Shown here: positions 1-12,142 of the stretch, in pieces
How the letters are laid out: every line of letters begins with the position of its first letter
Numbering within the stretch: the first letter of the stretch is position 1
NCBI GenBank assembly: GCA_963969495.1
Contig: OZ018329.1
Span: 67,971,660 to 68,035,659 of the forward strand
Direction: 5' to 3'
From: Ceratothoa steindachneri
Taxonomy: Eukaryota; Arthropoda; Malacostraca; Isopoda; Cymothoidae
Length of the DNA stretch: 64,000 nucleotides
Translations under genes and position numbers: made by a program
Notes under the pieces: generated by a model
Seen by the model: the letters and a program-made list of their open reading frames with translations, nothing else
Database searches by the model: none
What the model was told of the DNA's origin: nothing

Positions 1-657
1 CCCGCGGCCCACGAACACCTGCCGCCAGTACTGTTCTTCGCATAAACCAATAGGCATCGTGAATAATGCGTTTCCGGATGAGCTGTCAGCCTCCCCCTCC
101 TGACTTGCCCCCAACCCTCGCCTAGTCAATACCACATAACCTACACCCTCATAACAACACCTCGCTTCGGTGTATAGCCACCGACCTATCTACTCTCGCT
201 GTCCTTTTCTTAATTATTTTCCGCAACGCTACTCTCTAACTACCTGAGTGCCATATTACAGCGGTCCCTCTCTGTTCTTTCTATACACCAAACTAACTAA
301 CTAAACCTACCATTCACTCTCTAGGATGGATCCGCTTTAGTAAGTACCCAAATTTTCCGTTTTTATATTAAATGTTTTTAACTATTACAGTCTTTACAAA
401 ATTAAAAAAAGTTTAAATTTATTATCTTTAAATAATGCCAGGTCAATTTCTCTTATAGTTTGTAATTAATTTCTGCAATAATCCTTAAATTTATGAACTA
501 ATTTTTGAGTCAGTCTTAAAGCAAATTTAGCTGTTGCCAAGTCATATTTAATTTAACTTGTAGTACTTCCTACTGATATTTTGTAATTGTCACCTTTAAA
601 ATAATGTCTTGTTGGCCTTTTCAAGTTTTCTTCATACATAATAACTTTGTAAACTTA
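1..657. other. No gene recognised; possible exon/intron-like pieces
   Basis: No coding homology is visible. An ATG (M-D-P-L) near 333 is followed directly by a GTAAGT donor-like sequence. A CTAG acceptor-like end at about 660-663 precedes the hairpin module at 665, so a short intron of about 320 bp is possible. Arthropod Penelope-like elements carry introns and hammerhead motifs in their terminal repeats, which makes such an element one explanation. No reverse transcriptase or GIY-YIG sequence is present to support it. The stretch is otherwise AT-rich from 350 on. Confidence 0.25.
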
Positions 658-664
658 TTCTAGC

Positions 665-695
665 CTGAAGATGAAAACTTGTAGTTTTCGAAACG
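665..695 (+). other. Hammerhead-like hairpin module
   Basis: CTGAAGA (665-671) matches the hammerhead CUGANGA core. It is followed by one unpaired T, a perfect 7-bp stem (673-679 with 683-689), a TGT loop and GAAAC (690-694), which matches the second core strand. The unpaired base before stem II departs from the canonical fold, and no partner strand for stems I and III was identified. It is best called hammerhead-like; it may be a degenerate terminal module of a retroelement. Confidence 0.35.
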
Positions 696-781
696 TAGTG
701 AAAAATTAAAAGATGCTACATCCGTTTCTCGTGGCTCTGGGATATATCCTCAATATTAAATGCAAGCTTCACGGCCGAGCT

Positions 782-2059
<1,278 letters not shown>

Positions 2060-2185
2060 CCCACATGTATATAGGGTGACCAAAAGTGTGGGCTCTGCTA
2101 GAGTCCAAACTGCCAAATTGATTTTAACGTTCGAACGTCAGGAACTGCCCCAGTTTATTAAAGCTGGGTAACTTTGTGTCACGCT
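2060..2185 (+). pseudogene. LINE ORF1 (gag-like) fragment, I/Jockey type
   Basis: One frame reads through a segment containing RVQTAKLILTF and LPQFIKAG, typical of the region just before the zinc knuckles in I/Jockey-superfamily ORF1 proteins. It ends in a stop and then the 5' end of another LINE (copy A) begins at about 2186, so copy A seems to have inserted into this older fragment. Too short to assign to a family. Confidence 0.5.
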
Positions 2186-4350
2186 ACCCCGTAAGGGACG
2201 CGGCGATTTGCCTTCCTGGCCGCCGTGCTAACCGCACTCAGCCTTCCGTCCGGCCCCAGCTTAGCCTCTTCTTCTTTCAGACAGCCTGTGTTTCTCCCCT
2301 AATTCCTCATATCCCCTACAACCTCACTCACAACTTTCTATGGCCGGCCTTGAATTTCAAAGGGTAGATGCTGACCTTCTTCTCAGCTAACTATCCCGGA
2401 TCGGGGCTGAGGGGGTGGGGGACAATGTTCCTAAACCCCTGAAGTCTGGTTTAGAGAGGGGGAGTTTTTAACAACCTACTTAATCCCTACCCTTACCTTC
2501 CTCACATCCCCTTTCCTTCTCACTTCACACACTATCTTTTTACTCCGTGCCCAAGGTGGAGCCGCTATGCAGAAGGGCTACCAGGCCACCAGGTGGGAAG
2601 GGTGGCCAAATATGGCGGCACCTGGCTCTGCTAGCCCCGTACGCCCCCCTTACAGAGCGAGATACTGCGAGGGGTGATTAGCGTCTGCATCCCGTGAAAT
2701 GAATAGGGTCCCCATCCCGATGATGAAATTTTAAAAAACTATCTTCCCCTTTCTCCATCGCCATCGCCAGAGCCGCCTTCGGGTAGCTCCACAGAAAAAA
2801 TCGAGCCCCCCCCCTTTCCCCTTGTGCTTTCACAGGGAAACCTCCAAAATACTTTGACCGGAGAGCAGCAGGCTTACTCCTGTCCTTTGCTTATAGGTGT
2901 AGGGGCTTCCCTTCCACCCCCTTGTCTGGAGGTGCCCTCGGGTGACTCCTTCGTTCCAGCGGCATTCCTCCTTTTACTTTCCAAGGGGACTGCCAAGAAA
3001 GCCAACAGGCAGCCCATAACCGACCGCTCCACATTGAAGCTGCTCGGTAGGGCAGACCCACTTAGGGGGGGAGAGAGAAGACAGGGCCCATCGGTCGCTT
3101 CGCTCAAATTTTAAACCTAGCGGTGGTCAAGTCACGTTCTCCCCCCCCCCCGACCCTTAACTGACTAGAGAGACCGCTTCCAATGGAACCTGTGATGTCT
3201 TGGAGAGGGGAAATGGCCACATGGAGGCCCTCCCCGAGATAGACATGGTCCTTAAGGCAACTAAGCCTCAGGCGGTATGACCTTCCATGGGGGCAAATCC
3301 GGGGTCGGCGCCAAGCAACGAACCCGAGTCCGCCCCTATGCACGATCCTCCTCAATCAGCTCAGGTTTCCAAGGCAGTACAAGTAGGGAGGGGGGGGGGG
3401 TCTCCTCTTCCGGCCAGTGCCCCTGCGACCGCCAAGACCTTCTCCATCTTGGAGAAGAACCTTGCTGAGGCCGGTTCATCTGGCTTGGGTGCTCCTGCCG
3501 GAGGAAGGAGAAGCAGGTTAATGCTACTTCGGTAATCAACCAACCCAAGATCGGCACGTTCGACCCCGCTGCTCCCCTCCCCCCTGACAAAGACCAAAAG
3601 TACAAGTGCACAGAGGGCAGCCTCGATTACGTCGGGGGCACTCATTCAGAGACTACCTGGCGTTTTCGAGCCGGCTGACTTCAAACGCTCCTGGTCATTC
3701 GCTCCACTGATGGCAGTATGTTGACTAAGGGCAACATGATCTATCAGAGAAGAGCTTTAGCTAGTGTGATTGGTAGAGAGCCGAAGGTGACCCGTTTCTC
3801 GGACGGGAGCCTTTTGGCGAATGCGTCGAAAGGAGTAGTTTATTTGAAGGAACTCGTTGACTACTCCATAGAGGTCATCACCTTAGAGCTGGCTGACCAT
3901 GGGGCGGTCAAGGTGGAACATGTGATGAGAAAACATGAAGGGGCCTCGAGACCTACCCCTACACTCTTCGTCACGTTCGAATGTGACAAGCTCCCTTTGT
4001 CGGTGCGTGCCGGTTGGTATCGCTACCGCGTGAAGGCACTCGTGCCACTGCCGATAAGGTGCTATTACTGCCACCGCTTCGGCCATACAAATCGCTCATG
4101 TTGACGTGCAAAGTCAGGGATACCTGAAATCTGTGTAAGTTGCTCCAAAGCTGCACACGATAAGTCCAAATCGTGTGTGGCCAAGTGTGTCGATTGAGAA
4201 TGAAATCCTGGCCCTTCAGGCTCAGGGTAGTCTCTCATTTCGCGAGGCAATGACTTTGTCCTGGCGCGCCCGACGTTGTCGAGCCCCTCCAGGCCTACGA
4301 GTACGGTTGTTTCTGCGCCCATTCGGAACCCTTATGTGGGTTCCGAATTC
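2186..4350 (+). mobile_element. I-clade LINE copy A (5' UTR plus broken ORF1)
   Basis: The sequence starts with a CCGTAAGGG-type 5' end also seen at 43585 and 53349, and shares its GC-rich leader and ORF1 with those copies. The ORF1 part (about 3640-4200) encodes a zinc knuckle, CYYCHRFGHTNRSC, with all four ligands intact, followed by a second Cys/His-rich stretch (CVSCSKAAHDK). Compared with copy B about 90 bp are missing before the VDYSIE block, and stops and frameshifts break the frame. Such ORF1 proteins bind the LINE RNA. The copy is cut at about 4350 before any endonuclease. Confidence 0.8.
3718..4104 (+). pseudogene. ORF1 core of LINE copy A with CCHC knuckle
   Basis: An open stretch of 128 codons that ends with the CCHC knuckle. 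The central block, with VDYSIE and ITLELADHG, is shared with copy B at about 45360-45420. Copy B has an extra stretch before this block that is absent here, so this is an internally deleted derivative. The upstream leader (2186-3640) is Pro/Gly-rich and heavily frameshifted. Product: nucleic-acid-binding gag-like protein of the retrotransposon, no longer functional. Confidence 0.7.
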
Positions 4351-5190
4351 GGGTTGCTACAATATGATGGAAAATGTCTTAAAATAATCTCGCACGTTTA
4401 CGTGGTGGAATAACAGAGGTAAAATTTGAAAATTATTAATTCATCAACAACCGTTTTCCCACAAAACGTAATCGGTGCACTACCCTCAATTATACCACTA
4501 GAAAACTCTCCTTTCTACTATGTACGTTGTTTTTGTTTTGTTTTTTACATGAGAAAATTATCCTTCTTAGCGATTGGAAGTTTAACTACAAAGGTAAAAG
4601 TTGAAAAAATGCCTTGCAAATTTTTCATATCAAGATGTTTTGATCTTTTAAACCAGTTGTACTGCGAAGGAAGGGAAATGGTAAACTGTGCTATACAAGA
4701 GGAAAGGGAGAGAAAACAGTGACAAAATGTGAGGCTGGAAGAAAAGAGTGACTATCACTTGCCATTAAAGCCATGGCCACTTCTAGGAGCAACTAAAAAA
4801 AAAAAATACCTCTTTGAAAACTCCTACAAACCTCTGATAAGAGACCCAGGTGAACTATATTACCCGAGAAAACATGGACATTTACTTCTACGCTAACCAT
4901 GGGATGTTTCTCTAAAATCTTTAGTGTATGCTTCAACTTGAGGAAGAGAAAGAAAATAACTTTTATCTTTTTTTAGAAGACGGTCACATCTGGTACGCAT
5001 CTTAGGAACCTAGAAATAGTTACTAATTAGTCAAAGGAACTGGACCGACCGTCTGTTTCTAGCATCGTTCCTCAATTTAACTCATTAGAAATTTAAAACT
5101 GACTGATAAAAAATAAGCCCCGTATGGGGAATGGCGAAGTCATTGCTTGGTTTTGTTTATAATTTAAAGAGAAAGAGCTTTTAGATAAGA
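4351..5190. other. Unassigned interval
   Basis: A 98-codon open frame at 4426-4722 has no recognisable motif and a low-complexity end, so I do not call it a gene. No repeats or RNA structures stand out. The next recognisable sequence is the Cys-rich start of a CR1 ORF1 at 5194. Confidence 0.5.
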
Positions 5191-5193
5191 AAA

Positions 5194-6055
5194 ATGCCAG
5201 CCGCGCAGAAACTAAAGCATTGTTGCTTCAAATGTAAAAATACGAGGTGCATAATATACTTCCCCGAGCAGTCCTTTGATAATATTACATCAACAAGTAT
5301 ATGTGAATTTTCAAGATTAAAGAAAACCATGAGTTGGAGAAATCAAAGTGGATGTCGGTTATTAACCAAATGGAAAATTGTATAATCGCCCTAGAATTAA
5401 AGAAATGTAATTGCCTAAGAGAAGATAAGGATAGAATAGCCTGAGTTGGTCAGAAATTGTAAAATTAGAAGAAGAAGTTGCATTGATTACAAAGATACCC
5501 GAAAATGAAAGATTTATCGAACTCAAAAATAAGCGCCCAATAAAACCTAACATACGAGAAGAACCCGTTCTATCGACAGTCAACAAATTTGAAATCCTCC
5601 CTAAGGAAGAAGAAACCTACTTAGTTGGTGATTCAATAATTTGAAACCAAATAGATCACTTCGAGACTTATAACAGTTACAAACTCAAATTTCGATGCTA
5701 TCCAGGAGTAAAAATCAATTGTGTAACAGAAGAAATAAGCAAATTTGAGACAGACAGCACACAATGTCCAATTATAGTTAATGTTGGAAGCAACGATGTT
5801 TTTAACGGAAATAACTACGCTGGATCAGAAAGCATTATAAAAGATTATACGAAAATGGTTAAAGCGATCAAATCGAAAACAGATAATGGAATAGTTGTTG
5901 GCATACTACCTAGAATATATGAGAGATATGAAAACTTAAGCCGAGCTATTTGGATAAAGAATCGCTTAAAAGATATTTGCAAAAAGGAAAATGTTAATTT
6001 TTTTGTTTTCTGGCTTTTATTCATGCACAACATGGGTATGTGTAGTGTGCAATGA
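5194..6055 (+). pseudogene. CR1-like LINE (copy 1) ORF1 with SGNH esterase domain
   Basis: The N-terminal part has a Cys-rich CFKCKNTRC motif, and the part from about 5620 reads as an SGNH/GDSL hydrolase: VGDSI carries the nucleophile Ser block and VNVGSND the Gly/Asn block, followed by VVGILPR. Esterase-containing ORF1 proteins are known from CR1-like non-LTR retrotransposons. Several stops and frameshifts break the frame. The domain runs into the GA tract at 6074, so the DxxH block at its end is lost. Same strand and element as the endonuclease at 7270 and the RT at 9660. Confidence 0.75.
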
Positions 6056-6072
6056 CTGTACACACACAAAGA

Positions 6073-6073
<1 letters not shown>

Positions 6074-6157
<84 letters not shown>

Positions 6158-6230
6158 GGAGAGGGAGAGGGAGAGGGGGAGGGGGAGGGGGAGGGGGAGA
6201 TGGAGGGGGAGGGGGAGGGGAAGGGGGAGG

Positions 6231-6284
<54 letters not shown>
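6074..6284. repeat. (GA)n / (GGGGGA)n compound microsatellite
   Basis: Pure GA at both ends with a central GGGGGA-type block (about 6150-6235). It sits at the 3' end of the CR1 ORF1. Arg-Glu and Ser-Leu open frames over it are artefacts. Confidence 0.97.
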
Positions 6285-6289
<5 letters not shown>

Positions 6290-6359
6290 ACATTTTGCCA
6301 GGTTGAAGTGTCAAAGATGGAATGGTAGGAGCAATAAAATAAGGTCATGTGGAGGCAGT

Positions 6360-7100
6360 TTGTGAATCAGCAGAATCTGATTAGAACATCTGGTTTGAGA
6401 CCCAACCACAATGTAAGGCTATCGCACCCGAGTGTGAGAGCAGATAGGCAAACAGAGTAATTAGAGCTTTCTGAAATGGGGACAGACCGGCGACAAAAGA
6501 TGTTTCGCCTTAATGTAAAATTTGATAAAGGGCATCTTAGCTTTAAGCAAATGGAGTCTCTGTGATGCCCGAGCAAGGAAAAAAAACCCACATTAGGATA
6601 CTGAAAGGGGAACTGCGGCCAATCGCAGCATGGACTCCGACCAATCACAGGCTCCGCTGGAAACATTGGGTGGGCAGGCTCGGCCTCAGTAAGTCAGGGA
6701 AGGCGGAGCTATAATTCGCCTCCAGGATGCTCCTTGGTATAAATACGAAAGGATTAATCATTAATCAACATTATAATCATTAGTATAACTAGACTAACAT
6801 TATAAACTCTGAATTCACCGCTCTGCGAATCTCCATTATTCTTGCTCTTGCCATTATAACCCGATTTAGAATATTCCGTTCCGCATATTAAATCTTTTCC
6901 GTAAGTATAAACGTTTTAAAGTGGTATAAAAATACAGGTATTTAATTCCTTTTACTTACAAACCTTGATCGGTTAATCCCCCTCGGATCATACGTCAAAA
7001 AACCTGTAACAAGCCACTTTGCCAAACCCTTACTTATAGGATCGCCGTGCAATCAAAACAAGGCCTACTTACGCCAAACCTATAAGTAGCGACCCATATT
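6360..7100 (+). promoter_or_regulatory. Putative solo LTR / promoter-like segment inside CR1 copy 1
   Basis: Not coding. It interrupts the CR1 copy between ORF1 and endonuclease. Two CCAAT boxes (6619-6623 and 6641-6645) lie about 100 bp upstream of a TATAAATA box (6738-6745), an RNA polymerase II promoter layout often seen in LTR U3 regions. Near 7104 TTTGGCGACC resembles the start of a primer binding site. A candidate LTR start is TGTGAATCAG at 6360, but no target duplication or second LTR was found, so the boundaries are guesses. Confidence 0.4.
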
Positions 7101-7269
7101 TGGCGACCTATAATTGACGACTCTATAATCAAGATTGGATCCACCTCAACGGAAAAGGAAAGATACCCTATGGAGAATTGATACAAATAAACTTAAGGAA
7201 CCTATTGGATAATAAATCTCCGCTACTAGAAGAACAAGTATCACAGGGAAATAGACCAAGCCTCACCAC

Positions 7270-7620
7270 AGAAGAAATTGGATAAGATCATTAAAAGCCG
7301 AATTATTTAATACAAGGTCACTTAAAAACAAGTTTTCAGAGTTTCGAGCGTTAGCATCGATTAAAAACTACGACATTATCGGTATCACAGAATCTTGTAT
7401 TCACTGCCAATCGAGGGATTTTATTTCAGAATTTCAACTACAAGGATACAAAATTTTTCATCGAGATAGAGTCGAGAGAGAGGGTGGGTGGCGGTGTTCT
7501 GTTGTATGTCCGTGAAGATTTAAATCCTATAGATTGTGGCATTAAATCACCTTTTGAAGTAATCGAAATTAAGGGGATAGCACATTCTTTCAATAGTCAC
7601 TCTTCAAATTCTTTCGTTCC
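7270..7620 (+). pseudogene. CR1 copy 1 apurinic endonuclease, N-terminal part
   Basis: Reads NTRSLKNKFSEF then YDIIGITES and ISEFQLQGYK, the start of a CR1-type APE endonuclease that nicks target DNA to prime reverse transcription. A one-base frameshift near 7480 breaks the VERRGG-type block. The domain stops at about 7620, where a 1.35-kb block has been inserted; it resumes at about 8975 with DDQIGN and DHNLIEFEI. Confidence 0.75.
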
Positions 7621-7635
7621 AAATTAAAAAAAAAA

Positions 7636-7990
7636 ATTTTATATATCATTTTATTGCAAATTTTATGCACTTTGGTATGGTATAATTATTTTTTTAGCAA
7701 CATGACTAGAACATAGGGAAAATTAAGATAATGCAAAATTGTATACATTCATGGAAAAAAATTCTTAAATTTTTAAAGTTAATTTGCGAAAAAAAAAACA
7801 AAGATACACCATTGATTTTTATATCATTTTATTACAAATTGTATGCACTTTTTTATAGAATATATTTTGTTTTAGAAACATGACTAGAACATAGTGAAAA
7901 TATGCTAATGCAAAATTTTATACATTCATGGAAATTCTCCGTAGATTTTAAAGTTGATTTGTGAACAAAACGCAAACTATACCATGCGAT
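7636..7990. repeat. Two tandem copies of a 178-bp AT-rich unit
   Basis: The unit contains ATATCATTTTATT, AACATGACTAGAACATAG and ATACATTCATGGAAA, each recurring at exactly 178 bp (for example 7643 and 7821). A partial third start follows at about 7983. Part of the block inserted into CR1 copy 1. Confidence 0.85.
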
Positions 7991-8268
7991 TTTAAATATT
8001 TACTAAAAAAAACAAAAAAACGGCGCCTAAGAACTGGTTTATATTTTTAGCCTCATTCAAATATAGATTGAATTAAACTCCAGCGCATTCAGAACACCAC
8101 TAATATTCACCTAACACCCCGTTTTCTAACTGAGAACAAATCCTAGAATTGACCTTGTCCCCAAAATATATGTTTTAGTCCATCATTAACACAAATTTCA
8201 ATGGAACTAAAGAAAACTGATTTCAAATGATAACTAAATCTTATGTACATATTTTGGTCGTGAATTTA

Positions 8269-8569
8269 GTTTGAATGAGTCTTTTTTGAGACTCAGGGTA
8301 GCTGAGTGGATTCGCCGCTGGCTAACAGTGGTCCAGCGACGCGGGAAGCTGTTCGCAACTCGCATACGCTATTATTTTTTTTTTGCCCCTTTTTCTACCC
8401 CCCTCTATTTACAATGATGCCCAGACCGGGGAGGGGGAGCGAAAACCCTTGGATAACATTTCCAAATGGGCTCTCTTCATTTCTTCAAAATACGCTCCGC
8501 TTCTAGGAAAGGGATTATATAGCGTACGAGAAGTGCAGGCGAGTGGCTAAAAAGCTTCGTTTGAATGAG
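8269..8569 (+). mobile_element. SINE-like unit with tRNA-type A box
   Basis: TAGCTGAGTGG at about 8299 matches the RNA polymerase III A-box consensus exactly, and TGTTCGCAACTC about 50 bp later is close to a B box. GTTTGAATGAG occurs at 8269-8279 and again at 8559-8569, either as an 11-bp target duplication or as a shared end module; the same module recurs at about 19072. The folded sequence does not make a proper tRNA, so this is a tRNA-derived SINE candidate, not a tRNA gene. Confidence 0.45.
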
Positions 8570-8570
8570 G

Positions 8571-8970
8571 TTTTTTTTTTTACGTTAATTTAATTGACAA
8601 GAAAATAAATGAATTAATTAATTATTAAGTTTAACATAAATGATTTGATTTACAAAAGTTGAAGTAAATTAATTTGAAAGATTAAATTCACAAAGTTAGA
8701 GTAAAATCAATGAATGATTAAATTAACAAAGTTAAAGGATTGCATGAATTATTTAAATGACAAAAGAATTGAATTTTTATACATAATAAATGATGATATT
8801 ATATATTTAAGTTTCCCAAGAGGTTTTTTATTATAGGAATGCCCAGAGGCATTTCTATAACACTCCCCCCTAAGAAGGTTACCCCCCCCCCCCTTTTACT
8901 ATTTTGAGATTATAAGTCCGAGTACCGTCGAGGCCCTAAGATGAAATTATTATTCAAATACTCCAAAAAA
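8571..8970. other. AT-rich non-coding remainder of the insert, with hairpin
   Basis: Mostly TTAATTAA-rich sequence with loose repetition. At about 8835-8862 TATAGGAATGCC and GGCATTTCTATA form an 11/12-bp inverted repeat around CAGA, which could be one end of an LTR on the minus strand (TG then TATAGAAATGCC). A run of 13 C lies near 8883. Confidence 0.4.
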
Positions 8971-8974
8971 TCCC

Positions 8975-9257
8975 GTTCTTAAATTATTGAGTTAGTGATG
9001 ATGATCAAATTGGTAATAGGGATCATAACCTAATCGAATTTGAAATTAATATTTTTTTTTTAGAAAAAACTCAACATCATTAAACTAAATTTCAAAATTG
9101 AGAAATTATAGAACAAAAAATGAAGAAATTGATAAAGTGTGGCAAGAAATTAAAAACCATCTCGTAAATAAACAAGCACAATTCATACCATCAAATATTA
9201 GTACCGTCAAAAATATCAATAGACCTAAATGTTTATCTGCAGAAATTAAGAAACCAT

Positions 9258-9325
<68 letters not shown>

Positions 9326-11125
9326 AAAGCAAATAAAATCCTAAAATATAATACGAATATAGATAATAAAAAGCATTATGTAAAATTGAGAAGAAAAGTT
9401 AAAGCTCAAACCAAAAGAGCCAAACGAATTGAAGAGAACAGAGTAGCTCTAAATTGTAGAAATTAGTAAATAGTAGAAAACTGATAAAAAGTAGCATTGG
9501 ACCAATAAAAGACAAATATGATATTTTACAATTTAACGATGTTGATATAGCAAACACTTTAAATGAATATTTTTCATCTCTGTTTATAAAAGAGAATACG
9601 ATTAATAATCCCACACCAACTAATAAAAATACCAATATTAGACCACTTGAATATATTAGATGTCTGATTTTACTATAAAAAAACTTATTGAGAAAATGAA
9701 TATATATAAATCCCCTGGACCAGATAAAATATTTCCAAGAGTTCTGAAAGAAATCAAAAATCAAGTGGTTGAAGACCTAATGCAGATTTTTAATTTATCG
9801 CTAAAGAGTGGAATTGTTCCTCAAGAATGGAAGCTAGCAAATGTAACGCCGATGTTTAAAAGAGGTTGTAAAGAACTATCTGGTCACTATCGGCCAATAA
9901 GTTTAACTTCAATAGTTGGAAAACTCCTCGAAACTTGTATTGCAGAAAAAAATACTTGAGCATTTAGAAAAGAATAAATTATTAAATGATTCACAGCACG
10001 GATTTAGAAAACATAGGTCATGCCTCACAAATTTATTAGATTTCTTCCACTTTGTTAGTAGAGAATATGACAGTACCAGATCAGCCGATATTCTGTATTT
10101 AGATTTCAAAAGGCATTCGATAAAATACCACATAAGAAATTGGTGTCTAAAGTTAGAGCCTTAGGAATGGAAGGCGAAGTAGCAAAATGGATTTATAATT
10201 GGCTCACTGATCGTACACAGAGAGTACTCATTAACGGAGAAGAATCAGAATGGACTCCGGTGAGTAGTGGAGTTTCACAAGGTTAAGTTCTTGGATCTTT
10301 GCTTTTTATTATACATATATGTTAATAATGTAGATGATGACCTGCTGTTAAATATCTCTAAATTCGCAGATGATTGCAAGTTAGGTAAAGGAATAGTAAC
10401 TGACGAGGATGTTTTAGAATTTCAAAAGGATATTGATATAATAGCACAGTGATCAACAAAATGGGAACTGCCCATAAATCTAGACGAGTGTAAAGTAATG
10501 CATGTAGGTTATAAAAACTTGAGAGTATAATATAAAATTTTTCATTGAAATATTACCGTAACTGATAATGAAAAAGATCTTGGAGTCTATATATCAAATG
10601 ATCTCAAGTTTTCTCAGCAGTGTATTGAAGTGCAAAAGAAAGCAATGAAGCTTCTTGGATATATCAAACGTCAATTTAGTTTTAAAAACAAAGCTACAAT
10701 TTTAAATATGTACAATACATTGGTAAGACCACAATTGGAATATTGCGCTCAGGTCTGGTCACTATACTTGATATTGACAGATTGGAGAAAGTATAAGCTA
10801 GAGCCACAAAATTGATACCAGAATTACGAAATTATAACTATAAGAAAAGACTAGAAAGACTAAATTTATTCACACTAGAAACAATATGTTTGAGAGGTCA
10901 ATTAATAGAAGTATTCAAAATCATGAAAGGCATAGAACTTAATACAAATTATACGAGAAATAATAGCATGCAAATCATTGCGAATCATTTTCGAACATAT
11001 TTATGTGGGAACTTTTTTCCTATAAAATTTTAAAATTCTGGAGCCAGTTGCCTGAAGAAGTGGTGTCCAGCAGTTCATTTGACACTTTTAAAACAAGACT
11101 GGACAAAATAATGGTAAACTTTAGA
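8975..11125 (+). pseudogene. CR1 copy 1 endonuclease end and reverse transcriptase
   Basis: After the last endonuclease block (8975-9060) comes the linker and then RT: SPGPDKI, HYRPISL, DSQHGFR, DILYLDF, GVSQG and FADDCK are the conserved blocks of CR1-like RTs in the right order, followed by LGYIKRQF, RPQLEYCAQVWS and RGQLIEVFK of the C-terminal part. The catalytic FADD is at about 10360. At least four stops or frameshifts (9955, 10284, 10452, 10815) break it. It ends at about 11125 where another LINE begins. Confidence 0.9.
9259..9322. repeat. (GA)n microsatellite inside the CR1 ORF2 linker
   Basis: A pure 64-bp GA run that stays in frame as Arg-Glu repeats within the endonuclease-RT linker of CR1 copy 1. 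It probably expanded from a short local GA-rich codon run. Confidence 0.95.
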
Positions 11126-11139
11126 TAACTCAACTTATT

Positions 11140-12142
11140 TAAAGTCGATAGAGAGCTCTGCGATGCGATGGGGGAACCTGGTCGCATCTCTGCGAATGAC
11201 GACCGAACGCTTACTGTTGAGGTGAAATCTGAGGCTCAAAGCCATAAATTGGAGCGACTGACCGAACTGGTCTGGGAACCGATAGAAGTGTAGATTCACC
11301 AGCGTTATAATTAGTCCCAATGGGTTATCACCTGAGATCTCTTACGGCGATATTTTGAAGAGGAGATTGCCGGCGGACTATCATACCTTGGTGTGATTAA
11401 GAGGCGCACGCTCTCTGGTGACCTTGAACAGACTGGAATTTTGGTCTTAACATTTGAGACTCCAACTCATTCTGATCGTATTCGGATCCGCGCAGGTCTC
11501 TTTGAGCGTGTCCGGGAGTACGTGCCCCTTCCTCGCCGTTGTTACAAATGCCAAAAATATAGACACGTGACCAAGAACTGCAGACGTGATCAAGCCATCT
11601 GCGGCAGCTGCAGTCAACACTGCGGTGAGGATCATGAAACTGCAACATGTCAACTGCCTAAGAACTGCATTCATTGCAACCAACCTCATAGCACATCAGC
11701 AAAGACTTGAAAAAAAAAATATTGTCTGTTAAGGTTAAAGAACACCTGACCTTTAAAGAAGTCCGACATAGAGTATCCTCAATGTACCCAAATACCAGAA
11801 CTTTTGCGTCTGTTGTACCAGCAGCACAGTCTCGTGAGACCCCCTTCCGCTTCGTCGAAGGACTCTGCTCCTCCGGGTAATTCCGCATGCTCACTATCTC
11901 CAAAACCTAAAACTGATACGACTGTTCGACGCAAAACCGAACGTTCTACCTGCGCCTCTCCAAAGAGAACATCTAGCAATAAACGCCAATCCCCAACATC
12001 ACCCACATTGGGTGCTACTCCTGAAAAACCTAAACGCCAGAAACCACCTGATTGTTCTGTAAACATCACTAGTATTCCTTTACCAAAATATAGCCGCCCA
12101 CCTGATAGGAACAAATCGAAAAAGTTCGAGAGGAAAAAATGA
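11140..12142 (+). pseudogene. Second I/Jockey-type LINE, ORF1 with three zinc knuckles
   Basis: The frame contains GVIKRRTLSGDLEQTGILVLTF-like gag sequence and then three Cys/His knuckles: CYKCQKYRHVTKNC, CGSCSQHCGEDHETATC and CIHCNQPHSTSAKTC, the usual array of I/Jockey ORF1 proteins. A one-base slip in an A run after the third knuckle (about 11710) breaks the frame. A basic, Ser/Pro/Lys-rich tail (11804-12142) with KRQ and KPKRQK stretches follows. Only about 40 bp separate it from the CR1 end upstream. Confidence 0.85.

Noticed and set aside
5845..6365. Ser-Leu, Pro-Ser and Arg-Glu ORFs on both strands
   Set aside because: Translations of the GA/GGGGGA tract; no stable frame beyond it except the CR1 ORF1 remnant.
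8298..8365. Genuine tRNA gene
   Set aside because: A and B boxes only; no acceptor stem or anticodon arm could be drawn, and it sits within a repeat with end modules.
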